NCBI GenBank assembly: GCA_036417435.1
Contig: CM070900.1
Coordinates: 169,808,815-169,872,814, forward strand
Direction: 5' to 3'
DNA from: Inia geoffrensis
Lineage: Eukaryota > Chordata > Mammalia > Artiodactyla > Iniidae
DNA length: 64,000 bases
The first letter of the stretch is position 1, and each line of letters opens with the position of its first letter. The notes beneath the pieces were generated by a model, which ran no database searches, was not told where the DNA came from, and was given only the letters and a program-made list of their open reading frames with translations. Below are positions 44,741 through 57,361 of this stretch, one piece after another. Position numbers and translations under genes: made by a program.

Positions 44741-47700
44741 GATAAAGGGAGGTGCAAATATGCAAATGTCTGGATTCCTAGACCATAATTTAGAAAACTT
44801 ATTTAAGAAAAAAGTGATCAGTCTTAACTGCTCTTTTTCAAGAGTAGTTCTTAAATACTAAAGCCTCCTATAAATTTCAATGACCATAGTTCTCAGCGAG
44901 AGAGAAGGAGAAATGAGGGAAATTTCCCAGTGAGAGAATATCCTGGAAGAACAAGTATGATTTAAAACATACTACTCTGTTCCATTTCTATTTTTTATCT
45001 TGTCTCATAATATTAAATTTATGTTTACAGTGAAGTGTATTTAAAAGGGGACATATTTGTTTACCCTGATGAATCATGTGTTCAAAATGGTTGGGTAACA
45101 ACTTTTTCTTTTTGTGATTTGTGTGAAATAGGAGAGCTATTTATGAAATGTGTAAAATAATATCTATATTTAAGAAATAACTTTATGTCCTATGAGTAAT
45201 TAAAAAAACTATTTGGACTACTTCTCATAGGATTACATTTTGCTTGGTTGACAATAATAAAAAGTCTCTTCGCTAGGTAAATTTGTCAATTTAAGAACAG
45301 AGTGCATTATGTTATTGAGTTTTATCATGCACCCTCAGCATCTTTTATTCCTATTAACTCCAAGTTCAACCTCTACCTTGCCCTTTTCCTCTTCTAACTG
45401 GCATTGGGCAAATCACCTCTGGTCAAGATTGGTGGCTCATCTGCCCATCTAACCCTGAACATCAATCCAACAAAAGAGCGAATCCCATTAGTATCAGACT
45501 CGTGACTAATAAATTCAAAGGTCCAGTGAAGAGCAATAATGTACTTTGGCTCCTCTGTCAATCTCTGGCACCTCAGAAGCTAAGTGAAATGAACAGTGGG
45601 TTACAACCTCTAGCTTTCATAAAATGTCCCAGGAGGGACAGCATATTATCCATACAAAATGGTAATGTCAGGTAATTATAGCAGACATTTTCCAGGTCAA
45701 AAAATGTCACTGCACATCTACTTCTACTAGTAAACCAAGATTCAGTCATATACTGACTCCTTGGGATTGTATATTACAGTCATAATATCTCACTTAAAGC
45801 TATTCCCAGAGTTGCATATACTACTGCTGCCTTCTGTGCTACTGGAAGAGGACAGAATAACCTACAAAATCCATCACCTCAAATAACAAAAATCTTACCA
45901 GTTCTTAGATTCACTTGCATAATCATATATTCTGAAGGCGTATGAACAAATCTGAAGTTTTAGAGTGCTTGGAAATTGTGAAAGACATGGATGTTGTTCA
46001 ATTTTAAGGTCCTGGGGGTACTCAAAATAAGATATTGGTTAATATTCTGTGGTTCAAAATACATTAATGTCATCCTTTGGATCCTTGTATTTAATACTAT
46101 TTCTGTTGAAATATTATTTTCCATTGAATTATTTCTTTTTCCCCCTGCTTTCCTCTTTCATTTATTTCTAACATCTTCCTCCCTTCTTTGTAGTTTCCCC
46201 TTTACATGTGCTTATTTGAAAAAGCACAGTGTAGTTGTTTTTGATAGACTTAGAAATAATTTCTATGGAGGGCTATAAGTATGCAGTACCCCTGCCCACA
46301 TACACACATTTTGAGAATTTTTATCCTTTTTTGTAAAATCAACCAGAAGTCCCTCTTTTAACACATGTTCTTTTGTTCATTCTTTGTTTGATTGAATTTT
46401 TTCCCACGGCACACCTTTTAACACTGGAATGAATCAGTGTGTAGGAAGCAAGCAACCCAATTAACAGCCTTTTTATATGGTGCTGGGGATTATAACAGAA
46501 AATGGTCATTTTCTTAAGATCTTGGCAATTAGCAGTTTGGTGCTTGCAAAGCCTGTAACCAGTCTTTTTGACTTGTGCAAGTGTCTGAGGTGGACATAAG
46601 GATGAGGCTGAAGAAATAAGAGACTCTGCAACCCTTTCACTAATAGAGTAATTGCCTACTTTACAAATAGAATAAATCCTGGAAGTGTACCAAATATATA
46701 CAAAAATTACTCATCAGCAAAGAACATGACATTTCATAGTAAAACAGTGTTTCTTGATATTAATTGCTTTTTATATTTTACTCAAAATATATACAAGTTA
46801 TTTATATGCAAGTTAAACTGATGATTTCAACACAATTTACACTACCTTGAGAAAAGTACATAAATGCCCTTCATGAGACGTAGAGAATTTAATCTCAAAT
46901 CAAAGAAAGGTGCAATGTAGCCAGTAGCTTTTTCTTAGCACCTCATAATACCTAGGAGCAGAAAGTGAGGTGCATAGCAGAGCACTTTAGTTTTTATGTC
47001 TCTATATAGCAGAGCACTTTAGTTTTTATGTCTCTACAGGATGGAAGGGCCATTTAGAGAGCTGGTGACTCTAGTTTGCCTTTAATGTCATCTAATGTTT
47101 CTGAACCTGAATAGCTAAATGCATTTCCCTAAGTGTTTCACTTAACACCAAGGAGCAACTTGGAGCCTTTGGAGAGTAAAATCCATTATTTTACTGTAGG
47201 TAAATCAATTTCCACCTTTACACACTCAGGTCTATGCATACTGTAATTCTATACAGCTTTATTAAAATCACTGGTATGCTTTACGTAAAAAAAAATTAAT
47301 GTGAATTTTAGAAAAAAAGCAGTTTGTAGAATTTGCCAAAAACTGAATGAAATGACCAACCTTTTTAAATTTTCAGTGAAAGCTGAAACTAAGGTCTAAC
47401 TTCTCATCCCCAAACCCAAGAAGTGTCATCCAGACCCAGTATAATTTTGGAATAAATTAAAAGGAGATTCAAGCAATCATCACAGGGCTTTTTCTTGCAG
47501 AGGGTGTTGGAGTTTGGCAAAAAGTGAGAAAAATGTTTCAAAGACCACACTGATGTTCTTGAACTGAGAATAGAAGTGAGGCCTGATGGCAGCTAGGGGA
47601 AACACTGGGGGAGGTTCACTTGGAACTCATGCCAATATGAATACGCAGGAGGCTCAGGTCCAGGCCAGAAAAGTGGTGGAGGGTCTTCTCATAGAAATTG

Positions 47701-47960
47701 TTAGTAGGAATGGAGTAAAGTCTAAGATAAGCCCACTCAGCTGGGACTGAGTAAAAGCAGCAGAGAGATGGCTGAGCAGTGCAAAACGAAACAAAGCAAA
47801 GCAAACAAACAAAGAATATGGCTATATCAAAACTCAAATCTTAAAAATATAAATAATTTTAAAAAAAGTTACCCAGACATCTGGCAGCAAAGAGAGATAT
47901 AAGTGTCACACAGGAAAAGACAAAACACCCTGTTACGTGCACTTGTCTTTTTTTCTTTTC
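44741..47960. other. No gene seen
   Basis: About 3.2 kb with no interspersed repeat I can name. It contains one perfect tandem duplication (next entry). Frames at 45991-46278 (95 codons) and 47616-47837 (73 codons, minus) have no domain I recognise. Confidence 0.4.
46974..47036. repeat. Perfect 32-bp tandem duplication
   Basis: The unit starting 'atagcagagcactttag' occurs twice back to back, at 46974-47005 and 47006-47036, without mismatch over the 31 bases compared. Absence of divergence implies a recent event. Confidence 0.95.
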
Positions 47961-47987
47961 TTTTTTATGTTTTCTTGTTTCATTCTT

Positions 47988-48310
47988 TCTTTTCAGCTGC
48001 ATTGGGTCTTCGTTGCTGTGCACGGGCTTTCTCTAGTCTCGGTAAGTGGGGGCTACTCTTCGTTGCGGTGCACAGGCTTATTGTAGTGGCTTCTCTTGTT
48101 GCAGAGCACAGGCTCTAGGCGTGGGGCTTCAGTAGTTGTGGCTCAGGGGCTCAGTAGTTGTGGCTCATGGGCTCTAGAGCGCAGTTTCAGTAGTTGTGGC
48201 AGATGAGCTTGGTTGCTCTGCAGCATGTGGGATCTCCCGGACCAGGGCTTGAACCCCTGTCCCCTACATTGGCAGGCAGATTCTTAACCACTGCACCACC
48301 AGGGAAGCCC
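47988..48310 (-). mobile_element. CHR-type SINE, long form, antisense
   Basis: The minus strand starts with the tRNA-like head at 48310 and passes through the long 'cacaactactgagc'-type body. T-rich sequence on the plus strand (47947-47990) represents or adjoins its tail. The target duplication is unclear because both flanks are T-rich ('tcttcttcttttgtt' on the right). Confidence 0.88.
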
Positions 48311-48799
48311 TCTTCTTCTTTTGTTAATGTAGAGAGAAAGAATGCAGTAATAGAATTACTAATGGTGGCATCGCATTAACTACCCTTGTAGCTGAAGATC
48401 AGAATAAATATCTCAGGCACCTATTCTGAGGGGAATAGTCACACAAGGCCTAGAGTGATAAGGGAGAAATTCAAAGAGAATGTCCCTACGCACTCTATGA
48501 GCAAAGAATTGGCCTACATGGAACTACACACAGGTGAAGGTCACATCCAGGGTAAAAGACAGAGTCTGTATTTCAAGAACACATTTCAGCAAACTAAAGA
48601 AAATTAAATTGTGCTGAATTTTTCTTTCAATGATATCCAATAAAAATAGGAAATCCATGAAGAAAGAGATCAAAGGTGAAAAGGAAAGTGTAAGGAGAAG
48701 GCAAAGACATGCATAGACCTAAAGAAGTAAATGGATGATAAATTAAAATTATTGCAGAAATTAAAAACCATTGAAGAAATCAAGGAAAATAGTGTAGTT

Positions 48800-49010
48800 T
48801 ATTGTTTAAAGGCTTCAGCTTGGCCTAAGAGAAATCTGGGTTAAGACACTGTCATTTGTTACAGAGATGACTTTATCCAGATTACAAAGACTTTCTAAAT
48901 ATCCATTTTCTCATCTTTAAAACTAGGATAATAATAGTACCTCATTCATCTGGTTGCAATGAGTATTAATTTACTGCATGAAAATCACTTAGTGCAGAGC
49001 AAGAAGCAAA
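48800..49010 (+). mobile_element. MIR SINE
   Basis: 'ctcatctttaaaactaggat', 'aataatagtacctcattcat' and 'gaaaatcacttagtgcag' follow MIR order on the plus strand. Confidence 0.72.
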
Positions 49011-51059
49011 AGCAATGCCATTTTGTTTTCATTTCAAAGATTTTTGTGTTTTGTATTTTAATTAAGATTTTATTTTTTTAAGAGCAGTTTTAGGTTCACA
49101 TCAAAATTAAGGGAAAGGTACAGAGATTTCCCAAATACTGTTGCCTCCACACATGCATAGCCTCCTCCATTATCAACATCCACAATCAAAGTGGTGTAAT
49201 TGTCACAATCGATGAACCTACAGTGACACATCATTACCAACCAAAGTCTGTAGTTTACGTAACATTTCACTCCTGGTGTTGTGAGTCCTGTGAGTTTGGA
49301 CAGATGAATATATGTGTCCATCACTATGGTACCAAACTGAGTATTTTCACCAAGCTAAAAGTTCCCCATGCTCTGTCTCTTCATCCATACCCCCACCCTC
49401 CGACCCCTGGCAACCATTGACCTTCTTACTCTCTCCATAGCTTTGCCTTTTCCAGAACGTGACATGGTTAGAAGCATACAGTAAGTAGCATTTTCAGATT
49501 GGCTTCTTTCATGTAATATGCATTTAAGTTTCCTCCATGTCTATTCATGGCTTGATAGTTCATTTCTTTTTAGTGCTCAATAATATTCCATTACCTAAAA
49601 TACCACAATTTATTTATTCATTCTCCTACTGCCTAACTTCAGGGTTGCTTCTAAATTTTTACAACTGTAAACAAAGGTGTTATAAACATCCACGTGTAGG
49701 CCTTGTGTAGACATAAGTCTTCAACTCCTTTGGGTAAATACCAAGGAACACAATTGCTGGATAGTATATAAGGGTCTGTTTGGATTTGTAAGAAACTTCC
49801 TGTCTTCCAAAGTGGCTATACCATTTTTTCATTTCACCAGCAATGAACAGAGTTACAGTTGATCCACATCCTCTTCAGCATTTGGTGTTGTCAGTGTTCT
49901 GGATTTTGGCCCTTCTAATAGTTTCATAGTGGTATCTCATTGTCATTTTAATTTGCATTTCCCTGATGACATATGATGCAAGGTAATGCTGGTCTCATTG
50001 AATGAGATAGTATTTCCTCTGCCTCTATCCCCTGAAAGAGATTAGATAGGATCAGTATAATTTCTAACTTAAATGTTTGATAGAATTCACTAGCGAAGTC
50101 ATCTAGGCCTGGTACATTCTGTTTTGGAAGGTTGTTAACTAGTATTGATTAGATTTCTAATAGAGGCCTGTTCAGAGGGTCTGTTTCTTCTTATATGAGT
50201 TTTGTCAAATTGTGTCTTTCAAGGAATTGACCCATTCCTCTAGGTTGTCAAATTTGAGGGCATAGTGTTGATCATAGTATTTCTTGATTATCCTTTTAAG
50301 ATCCATGGGTTCTATAGTGATGTACTCTCTTTGACTTCTGATAATAGTTATTAGTGTCCTCTCTCTTTTTCTTGGTTAGCCTGGCTAGAATCTTCTTGAT
50401 TTTAAATTTTTTTCCAATGACTCCCTGATTTCAATTTATTGGCTTCTTCCCTAATTTTTATTATTTCTTCTCATCTACTTAATTTGGATTTAATTTACTC
50501 TTCTTTTTCTGGTTTTTCTAAGGTGGAAACATAGGTGATTGACTTTAGCTCTTCTTTTCTAATATATGCATCGATGCCATAAATTTCCCTCTAAGCCCTG
50601 CTTTTGCTTCATCCCACAAATTTTGTAGTTGTGTTTTAGTTTTCATATATTTGTAAATATTATTAAAATTTCTCTTGTGATTTCTTTTTTGACCCATGTG
50701 ATATTTAAGGGTGTGTTTAATTTCCACTTATCTTTTCAGTTATCTTTCTATTACTGATTTCTATTTTAATTCCATTGTTGTCTGAGAGCAGATATTGAAT
50801 GATTTCTGTTCCTTTAACTTTACTAAGATATGTTTTGTGGCCCGAAATATGGTCTATCTTAGTGAATGCTCCATGTGAACTTGGGAAGAATGTGTATTCT
50901 TCTGTTGCTGATGAAGAAGTTTATAGATGTCAATTATGTCCAGTGGGTCAAGGCTGTTGTTGAGTACCCTATAGTAACAAAATAAATCTAATTCCTCCTT
51001 CCCATCCCTTGTATGATAGCTGGCATTCATTTCACTTATATATAAGCCTATGTAAGAAT

Positions 51060-51107
51060 ATATTTATATATACATATATATATATATATACACATATATA
51101 TATATAA
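51060..51107. repeat. (TA)n simple repeat
   Basis: Impure TA/CATA run inside the spacer of the old L1. Confidence 0.85.
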
Positions 51108-52025
51108 TTGAATACATTGTTAGTAATATTATTTTGAATAAACTCTTATCTATTAGATTCATTAAGAAGAAGCAAAATAAAATATTTTACCTTCATCTAT
51201 TCTGTTTTCAGTGCTCTTCTTTATCTTATTTCAGTCTTTGTTTCTTACCTATATATCTTTTTTCTTCTTTCTGAAGAACTTCTAATATTTCCTACAATCA
51301 GGTCTACTGGAAGTAATTTTTTTACAATTTTTGTTTTTCTGAAAAAGTCCTTATTTTTTCTTCACTTTTGAAGAGTAATTTCACAGGGTACAGAATTCTA
51401 GTTGCGAGTTACTTTCTCTCAACACTTTAAACGTTTCTCCACTCTTCTTCATCCTGCTCATGCTACATAGTGTTCTCTAAGGTTTCCAGATCTGTCATTT
51501 GCTGTCTGACATTAATTTGGGAAAACATTTAGTCATTATTGTTTCAAATATTGTATTCCTTCTCTCTTTCTTCTCCTTCTGGTATCCCCATTATATGTAT
51601 TTTATACATTTTATAGTTGTCCCACAGTCCTTCACAGTCCTTTCATATTCTCTTCTTCTTTATTTTGTCTTTGTCCTCTTTGCGATTCAGTTGAAGGATT
51701 CTATTGATATATCCTCTGGCTCAGAGATTCTTTCCTCAGTCATGACCAGTATACCAAGGAACCCATCAAGTGCAGCCTTCATTTATGCTACACTGTTTTT
51801 ATCTCTAGCATTTCTTTTGTTTCTTTCTTAGGATTTCCAACTCTCTGCATACATTGCCCTTTTGTTCATGCATGCTATTTACTTTATCCTTTAGAGTTCT
51901 TAGCATATTAATCATAGTTTTAAATTCCCAATATGATAATTTCAACATCCTTGCCATGTCTGGTTCTGGTACTTGCTCTGTCTCTTAAATTTTGTTGCTT
52001 TTGCCTTTTAGTCTGACTTGTAATT

Positions 52026-52072
52026 TTCTTTTTTCTTTCCCTTTCTTTCTTTCTTTCTTCTTTCTTTCTTTG
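52026..52072. repeat. (TTTC)n simple repeat
   Basis: Impure TTTC run in the 5' part of the old L1. Confidence 0.8.
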
Positions 52073-52441
52073 CTTTAACAGCTAGATGTGATGTACTGTA
52101 TAGAAAGAATGTCTATAAATAAGCTATTAGTAATGTATTTGTGAGATGTGGGGGGAGGGGAAGCATTCTATAGTGCTATGATAAGGTCTTAGTCTTTTAG
52201 TAAACCTGTGTCTATGAACTGTGAACTTCACAATGGTTTCTCAGTTTATTTCCTCCCTATAGTTGGGACAGGATGGCTAGAGTGGACTTGATTTGGCTAT
52301 GTCCCTTCTCCTAGGCAGATGGCTAGAGCCAGATGGAGTTGAATATTTCCCTTTCCCAGAGCAGTTAGTCTCTGATAATAACCCAGTAAGTTAGGCTCTG
52401 ATTAACTAATTTCCCCTGAGGACAGGCCTTGTTAAGAACAG

Positions 52442-52747
52442 GGAGGGGGAAGAGTAAGCTGGGACAAAGTAAGAGAGTAGCATGGACACATATACACTAC
52501 CAAATGTAAAATAGATAGCTAGTATGAAGCAGCCACATAGCACAGGGAGATCAGCTCGGTGCTTTGTGACCACCTAGAGGGGTGGGATGGGGAGGGTGGG
52601 TGGGAGGGAGACACAAGAGGGAAGAGATATGGGGATATATGTATATGTATAACTGATTCACTTTTTTATAAAGCACAAACTAACACACCATTGTAAAGCA
52701 ATTATACTCCAATAAAGATGTTAAATAAAAAAAAAAAAAAGAAGAAG
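52442..52747 (+). mobile_element. Young-type L1 3' end, 5'-truncated, nested in old L1
   Basis: Only the last 300 bp of the L1 3' UTR are present, ending in 'ccaataaagatgtta', an A tail and GAA units. Short direct repeat 'aagaacag' at 52434-52441 and 52748-52755. The text of the old L1 resumes behind it. Confidence 0.92.
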
Positions 52748-53210
52748 AAGAACAGAGTGCACTGCCTGGCCTATTTCAGAATTGCTCCTTTTTCCCTCTC
52801 ACTGCTGGAAGCCTAAGTGGATTTTTCTGTGAGATCTTTTCTGTGGGAACCTGGTGCAGCTCCTGGAAGTAAATATCACAGTATTACATGGGGACTGTGT
52901 ACCCTGGAGATTTTTAACTCTTAGACTTGTCTACACTGAGCCTCAGCAGTTCATCAATTACAGTTCAGGTTTACCTACCTGTTGCTGTTTCCTGGAGAGA
53001 TTTCTGCTCATGGCTCCCTGTTCTGTGAAGCTGGGACTCTCTGTATTCACTTATCTCTCCAATCTTGGGAGCAGCAGTTTGTCCTGTGTCCTCCCATATT
53101 TTATGGATCCAAGAAGAATTGTAAATTTTTCAGTCTGTTCAGCTTTTTACTTGTTGTTAGGATGGAGTGGTGACTTCCGAGCTCCTTACTTGAAGAATTA
53201 GAAACCAGAA

Positions 53211-55487
53211 ATCCTCTCCAAAGTCTTTAATAAGGTAAAGAAAAATCAATCATTTATATGCCTAATAAACATCTTAAACATGAAATATCTCAATGAACTT
53301 TTGTTCCATTCATAAGGAGAAAAGTGGGGTGGAGGGGATGCACATAATATAGATATAATTATACAGTCTGAATTTTAAGCTTGGGATTAAGGGAAATGTA
53401 AATTCAGTGTTCTGCTGTGGTAATTTTATAATTTTGTAATAAGTGCCTCCTTAAGAAATGTAATTGTATATAGTACTTTTGCTAGAAGTTCATTTAATTA
53501 CACAATATTTTAAGTTTTCTATCACTATTATCTCTCTTGTGACTTTCCAGAAGAAAAATAAGCTTATGACTATAAAATTATTAAATTTGATAAAATATAA
53601 TCTGTACATTTGATGTATAGTATGGTTTGATTAATTGAATAAAGGGACTGGCATTCAAGGAGTAGAAAAAATATGCTTCATTCCATTTGGATTGCAGCTT
53701 GTTTTATAAAGTCAAAATTGTTTTCATTAGACAATCCAATGAAGAAAAAAAGAGAAAAGTAAACAAAACCATGTAGGAAACCATTATATCTGATTACCTT
53801 TCATAAATGATTTCCTTCTTACACTAATCTCTTCACGTTAATGTATATTAAAGAACAAGTAAAATGTCTTTATTTATTAAAACAACAAATTATAAAATTC
53901 ATACAAATATCCTTTTATATTTTTTTATAAAAATACGTCAACATAGCTTTTTATTAGTGTCTTTTTTCTTGCTTGCATTTCTTTATTTGTCTGTGAACTT
54001 GAATAACCAATTGCTTTAAGAACCTCAAATGTAATTTTCCTCACGTGCAAAATACTTCAACCACTGATGGAATGTTGGCCTTTTATTCTTGAGACATTTT
54101 GTCATGTGGCCAGGTATTGAAGACTACAGGGCTAACTTAGGTTCCATTGAATATGCATATTTGTTTTTCCTGTCATGATATTCCTTTCAGTTCTCAATCC
54201 TGCTGTCAAGGCAGAAATTAACTTTGCATTGACATAGCCCAGCACAACTAAGATGATACTCAATAAAAAGATACTTAACTTCTGAGAATTTGGATCCATA
54301 AAAACACAGAATCACTGGTAGTTTTAGCTACTAGAGAAGAAAGTGATGGTTCAGTTCTTTACAAAGCCAAGGAAATAAAGTCTCTGAGATTTTTTTCTCC
54401 TTGATTTCCTAGGGGTGCAAAAATAATCAGTAAGAAGAAACAAGGCAAGTTTGTTACATGTTAGCTTTGCTCTCAAGAAAGCAATGTTTTCTTTGTGAAA
54501 TGGAGCTTTCCTGTTCAAATGCAAATTGGTCTCCCCATTAATGGAATTTTTATTAGCATCCTTTATTTTGAGAATAATACCAATGTTTAGTCATGAAAAT
54601 CTGTAACCTCCAAGCAACACAGGGACTCTGATATGTATTTGAAGTTATAGCCATTTTAAAATTAGAATGTCTATCACATTTCTGTTCTGTCCCTATAAAT
54701 ATTGGCTCTACTTTGCATGAGGGAGTAATAAAGATGATCAAGGCATAGATACTTTGTAGAGATTGGTAGCCTCTTTGCCTGTGAAGATGTAATGCAAGAA
54801 CCTCTAATTTATACATTCAAATTCAAGTCCTACTTGCAACGCAACGTAAGAAATAGAAGATTTAGTGGTGTCTGATATGTCACTGTTCTTTAGCAATGTT
54901 GGGTACACTGAAGGCAAAAAGAATTTCAGTGCTCAAAACTTCATACTAAGAGGAGAGGGCATTTGAAATTGAGCAAGGTTTAGTATTTACCTTCTACCTC
55001 CAACCAGACCGTGTACTCTTCAGGCTCTCTGTCTTGACTAGAAGACAAGAGATGCACATAAGAAGTGAAAAGTCTATCTTATTACTATCTTCTCTTCTCA
55101 GACTGTTCCTCTCCTCGCCATTTGCACTGTCAACCCTCAACTTTATGATTCTAATTATAACTCCCCAAAACAGAACATTTGGAACATGTGGCCTACTAAA
55201 CTGCTTGACACCCAATTTCCCTCATACCAAATAAACACCCTCTCCTTATTATAGTGGGAAAGGCAATTAGGGAGATTGGAGGATGACATTCCAGATTGGA
55301 GGACGACATTCCTTAAAGAATGTGACATATTCTGAGATGATGTAGAAGAGGGTAGAAAAGAGAAGAGGAAGGGATTAACGCAAAGTGGTTGGAAGTTTGT
55401 GGATAAGCGAGAGAAAGAGAGAGAGAATATTGCTTGGAAGTATTATGGTAACTATTCTTCAACATTTTAGGTTCCTAGAGAATAAGA
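53211..55487. other. No gene seen
   Basis: AT-rich DNA with no nameable repeat except a 20-bp tandem duplication near its end. Frames at 54553-54816 (87 codons, minus) and 54994-55215 are unremarkable. Confidence 0.4.
55273..55312. repeat. 20-bp tandem duplication
   Basis: 'agattggaggatgacattcc' is followed directly by the same 20 bases with one change (t to c). Confidence 0.95.
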
Positions 55488-55502
55488 AAAGGTAGAAATT
55501 TT

Positions 55503-55761
55503 GGGGGCGGGGGAAGAGATAGTTAAGGAGTTTGGGATTGACATGTACATACTGCTATATTTAAAATGGATAACCAACAAGTACCTACTGTATAGCACAG
55601 GGAACTCTGCTCAATACTACGTAACAACCTAAATGGGAAAAAATTTGAAAAAAGAAAGATACGTGTATAAGTATAACTGAATCACTTTGCTGTACACCTG
55701 AAACTATCATAATATTGTTAATCAACTATACTCCAATATAAAATAAAAAGTTAAAAAAAAG
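55503..55761 (+). mobile_element. Older L1 3' end, 5'-truncated
   Basis: The tail is of the same type as the 9.3-kb L1: 'gctatatttaaaatggataa', 'cagggaactctgctcaatac', 'tatactccaatataaaat' and an A tail. A perfect 15-bp target duplication 'aaaggtagaaatttt' lies at 55488-55502 and 55762-55776. It is a complete small insertion. Confidence 0.93.
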
Positions 55762-55799
55762 AAAGGTAGAAATTTTAATAAAAGGTTTTTGTACTCTTT

Positions 55800-56260
55800 T
55801 ATTTTTGAAAGCCCTGGGAGTAAAAAGAGTAAATGCCTAATTTCAGGCTTTGAAGTCAATCTTAATGTTTTCAGTTTTTAGATGCATTTGCACCAGGAAG
55901 CCACTGCAATGCTTTGATTAGGGAGTGGTGTGTTGTCATCTATGCCAGAGCCAAGAGATAATTGTGACTTGTAGTGAGATGGTAGTTGTAGAGATCAAGT
56001 TAATGAATGGCTCTAAGGTAGGTAGAAGCTAAATCAACAGACTGGATGATGGATTGGAATCATATTTTGTGGGAGAGAAAGTGGTAAAGAATGATTTACT
56101 TAAGTTTATTTTAAGTGGTTTCTGGCTTGAGCAGCTATTAATATTTAGATGGAGGTACCGTCCACATAAATAAGAATCAGTAAGGAAGGTTAAGTGTGAG
56201 TGGAAAAATCATAAATTTGATTTTGAGACATTAGTGTTTTTTGTGACTTCATATATCTGA
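55800..56260 (-). mobile_element. L2-like relic, antisense
   Basis: 'aggaagccactgcaatgctt', 'gattagggagtggtgtg' and 'actggatgatggattgga' resemble the reverse of the L2-type sequence at 13.5-14.4 kb. Confidence 0.42.
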
Positions 56261-56339
56261 GTACATATATTAAATAAATATATTTGACCTATGTTTCTTA
56301 GGAAAAAAAATAAAGAAGGCACAGGATGATGGCTTGATT

Positions 56340-56560
56340 CTGCATGGTTCTGAGTTGGCGTCACTAGATATAAATTATTTTTCCATCATTTTATAGATAT
56401 ATGACTATGGACAAATGATTTGGATGACTGGTACTCCTGTTTTGCTATCTGTTATCTGGAAATAATGATAGTATTTAAACTTACTTAATTATTATAAGGT
56501 TTAAATGGTATAATATCTGTAAAGTTTAGTACATAAAAAGTACTCAATTAGGAGAACCTG
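56340..56560 (+). mobile_element. MIR SINE
   Basis: 'gactatggacaaatgatttg', 'ttatctggaaataatgatag' and 'taaggtttaaatggtataat' give MIR order, with 'aaaaagtactcaatta' closing. Confidence 0.68.
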
Positions 56561-57361
56561 CTATTATTGGCATTAATATTGTTATTACTATTACACTCAT
56601 TAGTGTGCATAACTGTCTACCTTACATGATGTAACCTCATCAAGATCGGGGGTGGGGGGCGTTTGTCTCATTTATCTTTGTTGTTCTTATGCTGCCCAGC
56701 ATTTAAGTACTCATTAACATTTATGGATTTGAAGTGAATAACATTTAAATGCATTGTTTCAGAACTGGGTTACATCCAGCTTTTTAAATCAAAGGCCAAC
56801 AATCCATAACAATAATATACTATCCTGGGAAACAGAATAGTTCTTGGATTCTGAAGCACACATTTCAGAACTTGATTTTATGCTCTCATTCATTAAGCAT
56901 TTTTATGTATTTATTTACATCACTTGAAATATAAATAAGCTAGGTAGAGACTGTCTTAAATTTTTTATATTCTTCAAAGCTACTGGAAAATAATTTATTA
57001 TATTCAAGAAGCTTAATAAATATTTTATAGAATCATAGCACCTTAACAGACACGAAAATTAGGGCAACCTTTCCTTGTGTCCTGGTGATGAAATAGTTGT
57101 CCAGAGGTCACCTGGCTTGAGTGAGTTTACAAACAGAAGCAAAACAGAGACAGTCCTAAAATCAGACATCATAACCCCCATCTCTCACTCCACCATAATG
57201 CATTGCTTCTTATTTCTTGATTTAAAAAAACAAGCAAACAAGCAACAGCAAAGCACACAGAGCAATCAAGTCTTAAGAGTAGTAATGATGGAAAAATCCA
57301 CTAGCATTAAAATAAGTGCTGCGGATGCTTCAGCAGAGCTGAATAAAGATGGTGTCAGTCA
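56561..57361. other. No gene seen
   Basis: AT-rich DNA with a G-run near 56647-56660. The 100-codon frame at 57075-57377 has no domain and runs into the LTR end, so I regard it as chance. Confidence 0.4.

Larger units (their letters stand above)
49060..53210 (-). mobile_element. Old L1 (L1M-type), minus strand, internally deleted
   Basis: In the minus direction the right end (53210-52000) looks like the 5' part of an old L1. 51.9-51.2 kb reads as ORF1 and the inter-ORF spacer. 50.95-49.98 kb reads as endonuclease and early reverse transcriptase. From 49.98 kb the text jumps to the last part of ORF2 and the 3' UTR ('gagcagttttaggttcacat'). About half of ORF2 is missing at 49978/49979, and material is missing or replaced around 50.98-51.18 kb. 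No long ORF survives. A young L1 tail is nested at 52442-52747. Confidence 0.82.

Noticed and set aside
49979..51000. Possible separate L1 insertion
   Set aside because: Same strand and same element order as its neighbours, with no A tail or target duplication at the junction; internal deletion of one element is simpler.
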